From: Mauremys mutica
Lineage: Eukaryota; Chordata; Testudines; Geoemydidae
NCBI RefSeq assembly: GCF_020497125.1
Contig: NC_059081.1
Coordinates: 15,719,105 to 15,783,104, forward strand
Length of the DNA stretch: 64,000 bases
Reading direction: 5' to 3'
The translations under genes and the position numbers were made by a program. Shown piece after piece: positions 45,774 through 56,736 of this stretch; position 1 is the stretch's first letter, and every line of letters begins with the position of its first letter. The notes under the pieces were generated by a model that was not told the origin of the DNA, ran no database searches, and saw only the letters and a program-made list of their open reading frames with translations.

Positions 45774-45901
45774 CAGGAGTGCTGCAACAATTTGCATAGT
45801 GGGGATGCTGAGAGCCATTAAACCAAACCATAAACCCTGTATATAATGGAATTCACTTCAAGCCAGAGGGGGCGGCAGCACCCCCAGTTCCAGCGCCTAT
45901 G
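45774..45901 (+). mobile_element. Tiny hAT element (CAGGGGTGCTGGAAC family)
   Basis: 128 bp, starting CAGGAGTGCTGCAAC and ending GTTCCAGCGCCTATG, with a perfect 8-bp duplication GTATTCCT (45766-45773, 45902-45909). Sister copy of 4077-4213. Confidence 0.92.
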
Positions 45902-45909
45902 GTATTCCT

Positions 45910-46490
45910 AGAAATCAAGTCTGTGTCGGCTCATGCAGTTCTTGGGTGACTAGGGAAACCTGACTGCATGGTCATTGGCTGGAGAGGTTATATTGTATTT
46001 TCCCCCTAGTGAATTATTACATTATAATACTATTGAGCAGGAGAGTTATCAGCTTGTGTTAAATCAGACTGCCTAAATTACAACTCTGGGTTATTAATTA
46101 TAACTGTTGGTATTTTAAGTGATGCATTGTCTCATCAGTACACACACCAGAACCATTCAGCTTCACCTTCTGTAGCCATTTCACTGAGTCGGGACCACAC
46201 AGCTGACACCTCACTGATTGAAAGGTTTAACTCATTTATACTATGTGGAAGGAATTAGGGATGCAGGGGAAAGGCTAGAAGCAGAAGTAACAATTTAGGA
46301 TGTAAAAATCAGGGTTTCCTGTAATCTTATTTTGAATTCAAGAAGAAAGAAGAATTCTGATCTTTAAAAAAGATTTCACGTGTGTTCTAATTTTTAAAGT
46401 ATTGGACAATGGCTAGGAAGTTGGTGTGCTGTGACTGTGGCTTTATTACAGTAATTGCAATCATCACACTATTACCATGTGCTCCCCACA
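45910..46490. other. No recognised feature
   Basis: Unique sequence. Confidence 0.5.
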
Positions 46491-46494
46491 TCTG

Positions 46495-46600
46495 TTTGTT
46501 GTACCCACCTGTTGTCCTTTGTCTTATACTTTCGATTGTAAGCCCTTTGGTATAGGGATTGCTTGTATTAATTTAGATGCATATAGTTGCCCAAAGAGTC
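46495..46600 (-). repeat. Old amniote interspersed repeat fragment (L2/CORE-like)
   Basis: 'cttatactttcgattgtaag' and 'ccctttggtatagggatt' match the reverse of the repeat at 45400-45620. Confidence 0.5.
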
Positions 46601-46975
46601 AAAGGTGTTACCATGACCCTGTCACTGTCCAACATTAAGCAGTGTTCACCAAGATTTGGGGTTTGGTATACAGGGATCTCAGCCTGATTAGCACCATGGC
46701 AAACACCACAAAAAATATTTTACCTTTATTTTAAAGACACAGAAAAGAATAAAAAATAAAGCATTTGAAATGTAAACTGTTAATTAAGGCCTTTATTTTA
46801 ACATCTTTTGTTCCATTTCCCTATAGCTGGAGAGGGTCCTTAGAAGGACTGCTCCTCCCCCTTGTTTGACAATCTTTGAGATGGTAATACCTAATGTATT
46901 GGGCGGGGGGGAGTACATTAGTTGAGATGGGCTAGAGCTGTTATTGCTATTGTTATTAAAGTCTGACCCCATCTC
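46601..46975. other. No recognised feature
   Basis: AT-rich unique sequence with a short G-run at 46904-46911. Confidence 0.5.
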
Positions 46976-46979
46976 CTAA

Positions 46980-47206
46980 GACGACAAATAAGTCCATCGA
47001 TGGCTATTAGCCAGGATGGGCAGGGAGGTGTCCCTAGCCTCTGTTTGCCAGAAGCTGGGAATGGGTGACAGGAGATGGCTCACTTGATGGTTACCTGTTC
47101 TGTTCATTCCCTCTGGGGCACCTGGCATTGGCCACTGTTGGAAGACAAGATACTGGGCTGGATGGACCTTTGGTCTGACCCAGTATGGCCATTCTTATGT
47201 TCTTAT
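46980..47206 (+). mobile_element. CR1 LINE 3' end
   Basis: It contains 'atggctattagccaggatgg', 'acctgttctgttcattccct', 'aagatactgggctggatgga' and the terminal 'cattcttatgttcttat'. About 227 bp remain, little diverged from 36215-36478. Confidence 0.92.
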
Positions 47207-48911
47207 TTTGTCCACCAATTAGGCCTAGTTTCTGATGCACCAATTTCGGTTCATTGATTTTCGGCTCTACACTTTTCTTATTTACTGGGCATGATTAACA
47301 CAGTCCTTGAGTTGTATCAGTAGGCCTTTTCATTTGGACTAATTCAGTCTGTCTGCTTCTGCACCTTTTCCCATTAACATTTATTGCTATAGGTATTGAG
47401 ACATTCCATGAACTTTCAGTCACTTCTCATAATTGACCTCACAACTAGGGGAAATTTATAGGTCCAATTATTACAACAGATCATTTTTTTGTGGGAGGGT
47501 GGGTGTGTGGTTAGACACTGCCTAACATGTCTACCAATACAGAATAAAATCTCTGGGGAAAAGGAGACTGATCAGCAATGGAAACACAATGATTGGGAAA
47601 AGTGGAACCTTTACATAAGCACGGGCTGCTGTTGCACCCTTTATCAGCAATGTTTGGAAATATATCAGGGACAAAATGTTTGGTGGGTCTCTCCAACCAA
47701 AATGCACTATATGCACTATTAACCAAATATTAGAAAACAAAGCTATTTGTCAGTTGGCCCCCTGGGATGTCGTTAACAGGCAAACATCATGGCCACAGCC
47801 TACAACAACCTACAGTCTCTCAATGATAAAAACCATGACAGTTAACAGATGAATCCTTTCTGAATTCTATTATACAAATTAATAATCTCAGAAACATCAT
47901 TACAGCAGCACATCCATCTTCTGCAACAGCTGTTCTTCCATTGCTCATTTGGTTTATTTTCTTTCCTCTTGCCCAGTCTTATAGTAGTGCAACTATGACT
48001 TGATGCACAGAGATTGGACTGAAATAATACCTTGATCAGTGTTCCCACCACTATGCTGCAAAGATAAGATTCCATTTGAACAGAAACACATTTCTAAGTG
48101 TCTGGTTGCAAAGATAAACTCCCAGTGAGATTCAGTCCAATGTGGTATGATTTCATTGAGCCTGTGCACAAAGTTGTTCTAAGGAAAATGCGAGCCGCTA
48201 CCACTCATCTCAGTGTGGTGTTGGTTCTGCAGATTAATGATGATCATTTAAGTGTCATCATTAATGATTTCACTGATCATTTTAGGAGAAACATCTAGAT
48301 GTTTAGGGATGGTCAGAGGACAACGAGTAGCAATGATAAAAATAAGTGACTGAAGATCATCAACGGACATTGTATCAAGGCCGGTCTCTGACACTGATTC
48401 ATTGCAAGATCTTGACACGACATAATGTATAGGAGTTATACAGAGACTGAGGATAATGGTATTTACCTTCCATCACAGAGTATGGTGAGGGTTATGGATG
48501 AGAAAGCACTAGGCAGGGGTTTTCAAATGAGCCTAATTTTAATGGAAGTTGAGCACTAACTCCCTTAGGCTCCTTTGGAAAAAAAATCACAAATATACAG
48601 AAGACACATAATATATTTACTATTTGTTTTTTTTCCTTGACACAGGTGTCTGATGCAAGAGAAAAACAGAAAAGAAATTGTGATAGTGGAATTTCTGGAA
48701 GAGGAAGAGCTTTCTGAGGAATCTACTTTCCAGACTGCCAAGCAAATGCAGTTTTAGAATGGTGTAAATCAGGCTCTCTCTTTGCTATGCTGAGACTAGA
48801 AATGAAACTTGATCAATTTGTGTTATTGCCATAAGGCCAGGGAGTCACTGAATGATGTTACTAGCCAAATAGATGACAGTTAACTGTGAAGTTCTCTCTC
48901 ACGACTGATTT
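47207..48911. other. Mostly unique; possible MIR remnant, perfect palindrome, exon-like segment
   Basis: About 48440-48520 ('ggtatttaccttccatcaca') may be a MIR 3' remnant. An 11-bp perfect inverted repeat ATTAATGATGA/TCATCATTAAT lies at 48232-48264. 48646-48757 is a possible terminal exon, discussed in the findings. No established gene. Confidence 0.35.
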
Positions 48912-48919
48912 ATACTGAG

Positions 48920-49816
48920 CAGGGGTGGCAGGTTTGTATAATTTCTGGTGATGCCCAGAACGGGTCCAAGTCTCCCCGCCACTCCCCCACACACACCCCT
49001 GCCTTGTAAGCTGATATATATATTTTAAAATAATGTAAAAATGTGAGGGCTCTAGGGATTAGGGGTTTGAGGTGTGGGAGGGGGTTGGGCAGAGGGTTGG
49101 GGTGCAGGGGTGAGGGGTTCACAGTGCAGGAGGAGGCTCAAGCCTGGGGCAGAATGTTGGGGTGCAGGTGTGAGGGCTCTGGCTGGGGCTGTGGGCTGTG
49201 GGGTAGGGCCGGGGATGAGGATTTTGGGGTGCAGGCAGGCTGCCCCCGGCTGGGGCCAGAGAGGAGGACTCCCCCCAGCAGTACACTCACCTCACACCAC
49301 TGTCATTGCACGTGCTCCTAGGGCCCCTCACAGGTCCGGGAAGCCCCCTCACCTGCCCTGGGGTGGGTGCTGGGGGAGGGCTGCCATCACGGGTTAACCT
49401 CCTCCCCTGCTGCTGCCCCTCACTGGAGGTGGGGGATGGGGCTGCCCCTTGCCCAGCATGGGGTAGGAGCAGTGACTGCGGGTGTGGGGGGGAGCCTGTG
49501 CTGGTGGAGGGTCCTGCTAGAAAAGGGAAGGGTCCCTCCAAGGTGGAAGGGCAAGGTCAGGATCAGCCTGTCCTGGCACTAGTGGTTGGGGGGTCACTAG
49601 GATGCTGCAGAGGCAGCTGATGCCGGGAGCCGGCTGAGCAGAGCACAGTGCCGAGCTGCATGGAGCAGCCGCCCGCTGCCCAAGGTGCAGGCGCGCAGGG
49701 GCAGCAGGCGAGGCTGGGAGAGAGACCCGTCCCCGAACATTGGTGGAGCCAGGCCCCCAGGTCCTGAATATTGCAGGAGCATGGGCACCACAGGCCCATA
49801 TAACTCGCCGCCCTTG
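48920..49816 (+). mobile_element. Non-autonomous hAT element, G-rich, 0.9 kb
   Basis: It begins CAGGGGTGGCAGGTTTGTAT and ends ATATAACTCGCCGCCCTTG, imperfectly inverted, with a perfect duplication ATACTGAG (48912-48919, 49817-49824). Much of the interior (49040-49260) is a degenerate G-rich array based on 'ttggggtgcaggggtgaggg'. Proline-, glycine- and alanine-rich open frames on both strands result from composition. No transposase. Confidence 0.9.
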
Positions 49817-49824
49817 ATACTGAG

Positions 49825-52720
49825 GTGTACAAAGGGAGATCCAGACCTGGTGCTCTGACACAGAAGTGGAAGGGGGAAGAGTAAGGAATGTAGGAATTGG
49901 GAGAGGGAGCAGGAGTGGGATGATGATGATGATATCATTTGAGAGGCCTGGGAAGAGTCTATGATTGTCTGTGATTCTTCTGGAACCATTTGATATAGTG
50001 GTGGATCAGGATGCCATTTAAATGGGATTCTGATTTTACACTAACTACACTCTCCTGATAGTTAAGAGAGACTGGGCCAAATTCTACTCACTTTCCTCAT
50101 TAAAGACACTAGGAGCCAAAGGGGTATCACAAATGTAACTGAGAGAAGAAATTGACTCCTTGATCTAGGTTTCATTGCACCACAGCAGCACAGGTTGAAG
50201 AATACTGCCAATACTCTGAGCAGTGAAGGCCTGGGTTGGATTCTGCTTTCAACCACAGCAGTTGATTTATGCCAGATTTATAATATAACAGAGCACTACT
50301 TAGCCCAGCATACATACATATTTTGGGGGTGACTATGGAAAGCCAGTGTTTCCAAACACGCAGTTAAGATATAAAGTGGTATTCTGTATAGTGACTGTCG
50401 GTGCTTTCCTAAATCCTGCCAAGGCCTTGTGATCTCTCTGCCAGCATAGCATAACCCATTCCAAATCTACACCGTCTTCACCTTCATCATCCTGTGCCTC
50501 TAGTCCTGCCTCTCCCCTGCAAGGGGAAAGTTCATAGTCAGGGGAGTTCCTCTCGTCTGTTCAGTATGATGGATTATACAATCTCTGATACAAATCTCTG
50601 CTTTGTGCCACAGCAGAGAGGTAAGGAGAAAGATGCATATCCAAAATAGCAGTGTTTTCTCCAAGCCCCTTTCATTATCACTATGTCTACATAAGAATCA
50701 GATGTCTAGATGGTCAAATGAAATGTCATTTGAAAATAGCATATTTTGGAAAGCCTGTCTGCAGATTCCACAGTCAGACTGTGGACTGTATTATATTGGT
50801 ATTTACCAACATAAGATAATTTCATATAACCTTCAAGGACAAATGTAGGTAAAGAAGAATTGTGCACCTGGACAACAAATCACATCAACAGTTTCACTAT
50901 GACTTTCTAAACGGTCATCTTGTTAGATGTCCCAATCAACACCCACCCACCCCTTAAACTGAAATATAAAAACAAGATGATACAATGCTTTCCAAGTCAG
51001 ACTACTAGGTATTCTCACCTCTAATTGGAGCAGAGTTAAAGCAAGTGGTCAGCTGAGTGTGACAAAGGCTCGGGGCTGATGTGAAATCTTAACTCAATTT
51101 CCTGGATTTCTAATGGTTAAGCATCAATTAAAGAACACTGAAGCACTTGTTCTGGGAGAGAAAGACATGCATTTGAAACAAGAATTACACTGAATTTGTA
51201 AAGAGATCTAAAGAAAATGCAGGTTAAATATATCTGTATACATATACACGAAAAGTGATTTGAATACAAGAAGTGCTATAGAAAGTGTTAAGTATTATTA
51301 TTTTGGTCTCCTCAGTTCTGTATCTCAAAACCCCAGATGAAGTCAATGGAATCCAGTGCTGGTCAGCAGATTGCTAGATCATAAAAATTTGATTATAGGC
51401 ATGTTGTAGCATGTGATCCTACAGCACTGACATAAATGGGAGTCTTGCTCTTAGTTTCACTGGGAACATGGTTGAGCACTTATATGCATAAAAAAAAAAT
51501 CTATGACCCAATTTCACAAGGAGTTTTTCACCTCTTATGAGGTGAGGAATACCCTCCCATTGAAGTTGGCACCTTGCAGGATCAGACATTGCTATATGAT
51601 ACCAAGCTACTGAATTCAGCATGACTACTTGAAGGATTTGAGCCCAAGTGATTTTGACAATATTCAGTGTGGAAAGAAGGGATGATCATTTTTTCCCCTC
51701 CATCAAAACTGTTTTGTTGGAAAACTGGGGTTTCAATTAAGTGACCTCTCTCTCACACACACAGTTCTGTTTTTCATTGAAAATCTGAATGCCTGAAAAA
51801 TTAAAAAAATTTCAATCAAAAACTGAAATATTTCAATTAAGAAATGCCATGATGGGGCACCTCATGGAAGTGGTAGTCCAGGTGCCTCATGCTCCCATTC
51901 TCCTCTATATGCCGGGCTTTGGAGCCAAACTTTATCTTGGATGATTAGAAACCATAAATCATGAACATTTTATAAGTACTACAAAAGGATTATTTAAGTC
52001 TTTTTAAGTGACAGGGATAAATACCCTTATTTCAGAGATATTTCCTTATATGCATACAATATATATTGATTTTTTATTTTGCCGCAGTTATTTTGTGAAC
52101 TTTAATTAAAAAGCCTAATATATTAACAAATTACACTATAAAAATTGTTAGTAAATACATGTCCTGCAGTTTTACAAATTTATTCTGATCTCTCATTCTG
52201 TATGGAAGTTAGAAAAATGCTGAAAACACACACACACTTTATTAATTGTGCATTTTATATTTATTTATTTATTGGTTATTTCCCCAGCTTCTTTGTAGCT
52301 TATATAAATTGATCTTTCAGTAATGAAATGTCAATGTTGAGATTCTAGGCAGCTTCCTTTCTCTGCCAGTACTAAAGCAGGGCTTGGTAGACAGAGTTAT
52401 TTATGCCAAACATTTTTTCAAACTAGAATAGGGAACATTACTTAATACCACATTTTTCATCTGTGAAGACAAGACTTCACCTTCCTGTTTAGATAGCACT
52501 CATCTATTGATTCTTCTTTCGATTCCTCAGAACCCAGAACTTTAGTAGCTTTCTATCCCCATAAAGATATAGTAATTAGTATAGTTATTATCAGAACACT
52601 TTCTTAAGCAGGTGCTAGACAGAGGGAGTTGCCCACAGCAGTAGCAGATTAAATAATATTTTTCTACTTTATAGAAACAAAGTGACTGATGTAGTCAGAA
52701 ATGAAGAAGAAATTGATATA
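49825..52720. other. Mostly unique AT-rich sequence
   Basis: No gene. 51500-51600 may hold a degraded short palindromic repeat. 51680-51950 shows 'aaactgttttgttggaaaac'-type text that recurs loosely at 62690-62800; probably an old repeat. Confidence 0.45.
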
Positions 52721-52724
52721 ACAG

Positions 52725-52800
52725 GTTCATAGAATTTAAGGCCCGAAGTGGGCATGGTAATCAACTATTCTGACCTCCCACATAATACAGGCAAGTAACT
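52725..52800 (-). mobile_element. CR1/L3-like 3' fragment
   Basis: 'ttcatagaatttaaggcccg' and 'ctattctgacctcccacata' are the reverse-strand form of the tail at 40990-41373. Confidence 0.65.
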
Positions 52801-53425
52801 CCTGCCACAGAGGGAATTATAAAGTGATACTGGTAGCTCAGAGACCAGCAGAAATGGCGCAAAGTCACTTCCGGCAGAATCAAGAATAGAACCCAGAACC
52901 TTCACGCAGTTGAATAAATCTTATGCACATCACCCCTGTAGGGTTATACTAAGCACTGACTGGTACAAAATGAGCTCTGTATCTTTGGAAGCTGGTTGGT
53001 ACGTGGAGTTAAAATATTTGGCAAAATATTGAATCTGGAAGTCATGCAATACTGGTTTTTTCCCATTATTCCCAGAAAAAAATAGTACTCAAAGAGGTTG
53101 TTTTGCAAAGGACTTTTTGGTATTAAAAGATGCTGATCATGTGACATGGTGGCATTATGTCCCTTATAAAAACAGGGACATACACAAAACTTGTTTTCAG
53201 GGATGAATGCTTTCCCTCCTCAATGCTATCAATCTTTGTCAAAGATGAACTACACGTAGATGAAAAAAATATCCATTTGCAGCTGAATAATATTTCTCTG
53301 GGCCTCTCTAAATGGCAGTCTGAGAACATTCATTTTAAAAAGTAAAATTAAAAAAAAAAAGAGCCATGTCATTTAGCAGGCTCTCTCATGCGAAGTGTAT
53401 TTTCCCTAAAATCAATAAGCTCTGG
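52801..53425. other. No recognised feature
   Basis: AT-rich unique sequence with an A-run at 53348-53361. Confidence 0.5.
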
Positions 53426-53429
53426 GACC

Positions 53430-53578
53430 CTTGCACCTCCAAGGCTCCTAGAGTCCAGGCTCCAGCCCGAGCCCAGAAGTCTACAAACCAATGAGACAGC
53501 CCTGCAGCCCAATCCCCATAAGCCTGAGTCAGCTGGCATGGGCCAGCACGAGTGTCTAGGTGCTGTGTAGACACACCC
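53430..53578 (+). mobile_element. Harbinger-like MITE, family A, partial
   Basis: 'caggctccagcccgagccca', 'gacagccctgcagcccaat' and the terminus 'gctgtgtagacacaccc' match 2593-2882. The left end is missing or too diverged. It is followed by TAA, the Harbinger target triplet, which now lies inside the duplication of the next insertion. Confidence 0.75.
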
Positions 53579-53583
53579 TAAGT

Positions 53584-53844
53584 CGGGGCAGCTCTAGGTA
53601 TTTTGCCGCCCCAAGCACGGCAGGCAGGCTGCCTTCGGCAGCTTGCCTGCGGGAGGTCCCCTGTCTCGCAGATTCGGTGGCATGCCTGCGGGAGGTCCGC
53701 AAAAGCCACGAGACCAGCAGACCCTCCACAGGCATGCCGCCGAAGGCAACCTGCCTGCCACCCTCGCGGTGACTGGCAGAGCACCCCCCGTGGCTTGCCT
53801 CCCCAGGCACGCGCTTGGCGTGCTGGTGCCTGGAGCCACCCCTG
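53584..53844 (+). mobile_element. Non-autonomous hAT element
   Basis: It begins 'cggggcagctctagg' and ends CTGGTGCCTGGAGCCACCCCTG minus its first bases, with a perfect duplication CCCTAAGT (53576-53583, 53845-53852). The second base of the usual CAGGGG terminus is lost. The interior has a repeated 'catgcctgcgggaggtcc' motif. Alternate chance frames of Cys/Pro-rich composition overlap on both strands. Confidence 0.9.
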
Positions 53845-53848
53845 CCCT

Positions 53849-53930
53849 AAGTGACTTGCCCAAGATCACACAGGAAGTCTGATAGAAGCAAGACTGGAAG
53901 CCAGATCTCTTTCTATCACTCCTGTACTTT
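53849..53930 (-). mobile_element. MIR-type SINE fragment
   Basis: 'aagtgacttgcccaagatca' and 'cacaggaagtctgatagaag' are the MIR core. It continues from the point where the Harbinger MITE and the hAT are inserted. Confidence 0.75.
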
Positions 53931-54358
53931 AGCCTCAAGATAGGATTCTCTGCAAGGAAATTATAGTAGCAATATATAGAAACTGAAAGTTACACTATCA
54001 CTTGACAATTTTGTTGCCCCTGACTCCCACAGGATTCCATAGCACAGAAATTTCATAATATTGCTATGCCAGTTACCCATCATCTCCATCACAGAATGGC
54101 TATTTCTTAGAGAAAGGAGAAGATTCTGCACCATCAGCGTTTGGTGCATTCACTTTCTGGTCTATCGTGGGAGCCACAACGAAAGTCAGAGCAGCCCTGG
54201 AGCTTATCCAATTTATGGCAGCCCCTCTACAGCTACCTATACTCTATGCCACAGCACAGAATCAGTTTTGCTGAGGGTGAGCTGATTGCTAGGATAGGTC
54301 ATTCAGAACAGCACTTCTAACTAAACAAACCATGCTTTATTAAATCGCAGATTAAACA

Positions 54359-54389
<31 letters not shown>

Positions 54390-54574
54390 GGGTTTTTTAC
54401 CTTCTTTGCATTTTATCTTTTTATTATCCATCTTTTCTTCTTTATCTTGATGCATCTGTTCTTCAGTCATTTCTAGTTTTCTTCAGTCCTTTTGTCTTTC
54501 ATTCTGCTTTTTGAGCCTTTAAAGTGCACTGGGGTCACATTTTGAAGCTTTCTCCACAGCCACAAGAGCTAGAA
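53931..54574. other. Unique sequence with one microsatellite
   Basis: Apart from the tract at 54357 no feature is recognised. Confidence 0.5.
54357..54391 (+). repeat. (CT)n(CA)n compound microsatellite
   Basis: About eleven CT units followed by about six CA units. Confidence 0.96.
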
Positions 54575-54638
54575 TCTTATTTTTCTTTAAGAATGAAGGC
54601 TGAAATTCTTATTTTTCTTTAAGAATGAAGGCTGAAAT
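54575..54638 (+). repeat. Perfect tandem duplication, 2 x 32 bp
   Basis: The unit from 'tcttatttttctttaagaat' to 'ggctgaaat' occurs at 54575-54606 and again at 54607-54638 without a difference. It sits at the edge of the repeat at 54639-54729. Confidence 0.95.
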
Positions 54639-54729
54639 CATCATATATCACTTGACTCCAGGAGCTGGGGCTTTAATAAAGACTGTCATCATGAGACTCA
54701 TGACAAAATCATGAGACTTGGCAACACTA
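54639..54729 (-). repeat. Interspersed repeat (catgagactcatga family)
   Basis: 'ccaggagctggggctttaat' and 'catgagactcatgacaaaat' are the inverse of 58277-58415. The terminus 'ggcaacact' against 'agtgttacc' suggests a CAGTGTT-type element, possibly hAT, but no target duplication was found. Confidence 0.6.
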
Positions 54730-54763
54730 CACTTCTGTTTAAAGGCTAGTTACATTCCAGAAG

Positions 54764-55096
54764 CAGGGCCGGCTCTACTGTTTTTGCCGCCCCCAGCAGC
54801 GCACCAAATTGCCGCCGCGGACGGCGGGGGCAGTCTATGTGCCGTTAGGGCGGCATGTGTGTTTCTGCGGCAGTGGCAATTCACTGATTCTGTCTTCTGG
54901 CTGAACATAGAAGTTGCCGCCAAATTGCCGCCACCACGGAAACGCGTGTGCCGCCCTAATGGCACACACTGTCCCCGCCGTCCGCGGCGGCAATTCGGCG
55001 CGCTGCTTAGGGCGGCAAAAACACACGGACTGCCGCTCCTTGCAGATTGCCGCCCCACGCACCTGCTTGGAATGCTGGTGCCTGGAGCCGGCCCTG
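54764..55096 (+). mobile_element. Non-autonomous hAT element
   Basis: It begins CAGGGCCGGCTCTACTG and ends GTGCCTGGAGCCGGCCCTG, with a perfect duplication TCCAGAAG (54756-54763, 55097-55104). The interior contains a large inverted pair: 'aaattgccgccgcggacggc' is mirrored by 'ccgtccgcggcggcaattcg', with 'gtgccgttagggcggc' and 'gccgccctaatggcac' inside it. The 187- and 203-codon frames spanning it on opposite strands are artefacts of that palindrome. Confidence 0.94.
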
Positions 55097-55104
55097 TCCA
55101 GAAG

Positions 55105-55845
55105 GCTCTTAAACACAACACTACAGTGACTGAGTTGCAGTTTTCACAAGAGACTATTTTAAAGCAATCACCTAGAAAATTCAACTTTTTAAAGTTGGGG
55201 GGGAAATTGAGACTTCTGAGGTATGTGAGGGCCACTACAAGCAAGGAAAGGAAAATAAACAGGCACAGAAGCTGTGGGCAGCTCATCCTCTTGAAAGAAA
55301 GTTGGAGGATCAAATCTTCTAGTCCTTAATGAAGCAAAACTTCTATTGCCATCAGTGCCTCCATTCACAGATATCACATGTGATGTTTATAACATGTTTG
55401 GTCAATAACTATACACTTCATACTTAAATATCCAAGCCATCTTATCCAGAGTTACACATCTCGTATGCACTGGCTCAGGGACTAAATTTTCTGGCATATT
55501 CTGAACAGTGCTGAGCACACAGATCGTGCCCAGTGAGTAACACAAATCATGACAATAATGGTCGACTTTATGGACTCTGTGGATACAATTTCTGTTCTTT
55601 GTTCTGGAACTGGCCTGAATGCAGCTGAAACCCTAAGAATTTGAGGTATAATCACATCTGATACTCATACGACACTCTCTCATTCCTTCCATTTCTCAAA
55701 CTATGAACAAAAAATGACAAAACAAAATGGTTTTCAGTCAAAATCTAAAATTGCACAGCAGGCATTGCTGTACAACTCAGCCTAGGGCAGAACCTGCCAC
55801 CCATTGGCAGTTAAGTGCTCTCCTTTCATCTGACTCTCATTCTTT
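55105..55845. other. No recognised feature
   Basis: Unique sequence. Confidence 0.5.
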
Positions 55846-55849
55846 CTTT

Positions 55850-55990
55850 CTTTCTTCATCCTTCCTGACCTCTGTGCTGCTTTTGATACTGTCAACCAGG
55901 ACACCGTTCCCAATCATCTGGGACCATGTGCTGGCGTCTCAGAGAACTGGTTTTCTTTGTTTGGCTCCTATCCATCAGAAGCCTCTTTTT
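55850..55990 (+). pseudogene. LINE reverse transcriptase relic (L2/CR1 clade)
   Basis: From 55867 the frame reads DLCAAFDTVNQDTVPNHL and then CAGVSENWF, close to the motif A region of L2-type reverse transcriptases (DLSAAFDTVDH and a following W-F). The FD pair includes the first catalytic aspartate. Only about 40 codons are recognisable and both sides decay quickly. L2 mobilises MIR, and a MIR lies immediately downstream. Confidence 0.55.
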
Positions 55991-56012
55991 TGCAGTATCC
56001 AGCAAAGAGAAA

Positions 56013-56400
56013 GGCTAGTCCAGTGAACAGGGAGCTAGCCCCGAGAGACCTGGGTTCTAGTCCCCCTCCGCCCACTATGGACTTCCTGTATGACCTAAGG
56101 TCAGTGCCTTAGGGACAGAGTTTCAAAGGTTTTTAGGCACTCAAAGATGTAACTAGGCATCTAGTGGGGTTTACAAAGCACCTAACCTTCTTGGCATTTT
56201 TTAAAATCCCACTAGGTGCCTAAATACCTTTGAAAATCTGGCTTTTGTCTCTCTGTGCCTCAGTGCCCCTTCTGTACAGTGGGGATAACAGCACTGCTCT
56301 ACCTTACCATGGGGCTGTGATGTGAGGTGCTCAGATACTACAGTGATGGGGCCACATAAATACCACAGGTAGAGCAGGACCTTCTCTGTACCACTGCTAT
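56013..56400 (+). mobile_element. MIR-type SINE, interrupted by a palindromic MITE
   Basis: 'cgagagacctgggttctagt' and 'cccccgcccactatgg'-like text form the left part; the right part resumes at 56243 with 'gtctctctgtgcctcagtgc' and 'tgtacagtggggataacagc', typical of MIR. The insertion at 56113-56243 separates the two. Confidence 0.8.
56113..56243 (+). mobile_element. Palindromic MITE (tttcaaaggtatttaggcac family)
   Basis: The left arm 'gtttcaaaggtttttaggca' pairs with the right arm 'gtgcctaaatacctttgaaa'; the inner 'aactaggcatctagtgggg' is partly mirrored by 'tcccactaggtgcc'. Target duplication not resolved. The split copy at 8701/14500 belongs to the same family. Confidence 0.75.
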
Positions 56401-56570
56401 ACCTTCCCTGGGTTTTGACCCCTTCTTTTCACTTATGCCCCTCATATCTTCCTCTTTTCTGAATGTAACATTGGCTCAGAAGGCTTGGCTGTATTTGTTC
56501 AGAGTCCCCTGCCTTCTCCCTTCAATCCCACCCTCCTACCCAGGGATTCATTTTACAGGTTCATCTAAAG

Positions 56571-56728
56571 CAGTGTTTCCTAAACTTGGGACTCCACTTG
56601 TGTAGGGAAAGCCCCTGGCCAGTGGGAGCCGTGATCGGCTGGACCGCGGACGCGGCAGGTAAACAAACCGGCCCGGCCCGCCAGGGGCTTTCCCTACACA
56701 AGCGGTGTCCCAAGTTTGGGAAACACTG
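56571..56728 (+). mobile_element. Snap-back hAT MITE
   Basis: It begins CAGTGTTTCCTAAACTTGGG and ends CCCAAGTTTGGGAAACACTG, with a perfect duplication ATCTAAAG (56563-56570, 56729-56736). About 50 bp at each end are inverted, continuing through 'tgtgtagggaaagcccctgg' and 'ccaggggctttccctacaca'. 158 bp, so most of the element can fold into one hairpin. Confidence 0.95.
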
Positions 56729-56736
56729 ATCTAAAG

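Noticed and set aside
49043..49989. Cluster of 84-130 codon frames
   Set aside because: Artefact of the G-rich minisatellite within the hAT at 48920-49816.
54718..55329. 203-codon frame on + and 187-codon frame on -
   Set aside because: Both cross the hAT element at 54764-55096; the open frames result from its GC-rich palindrome.
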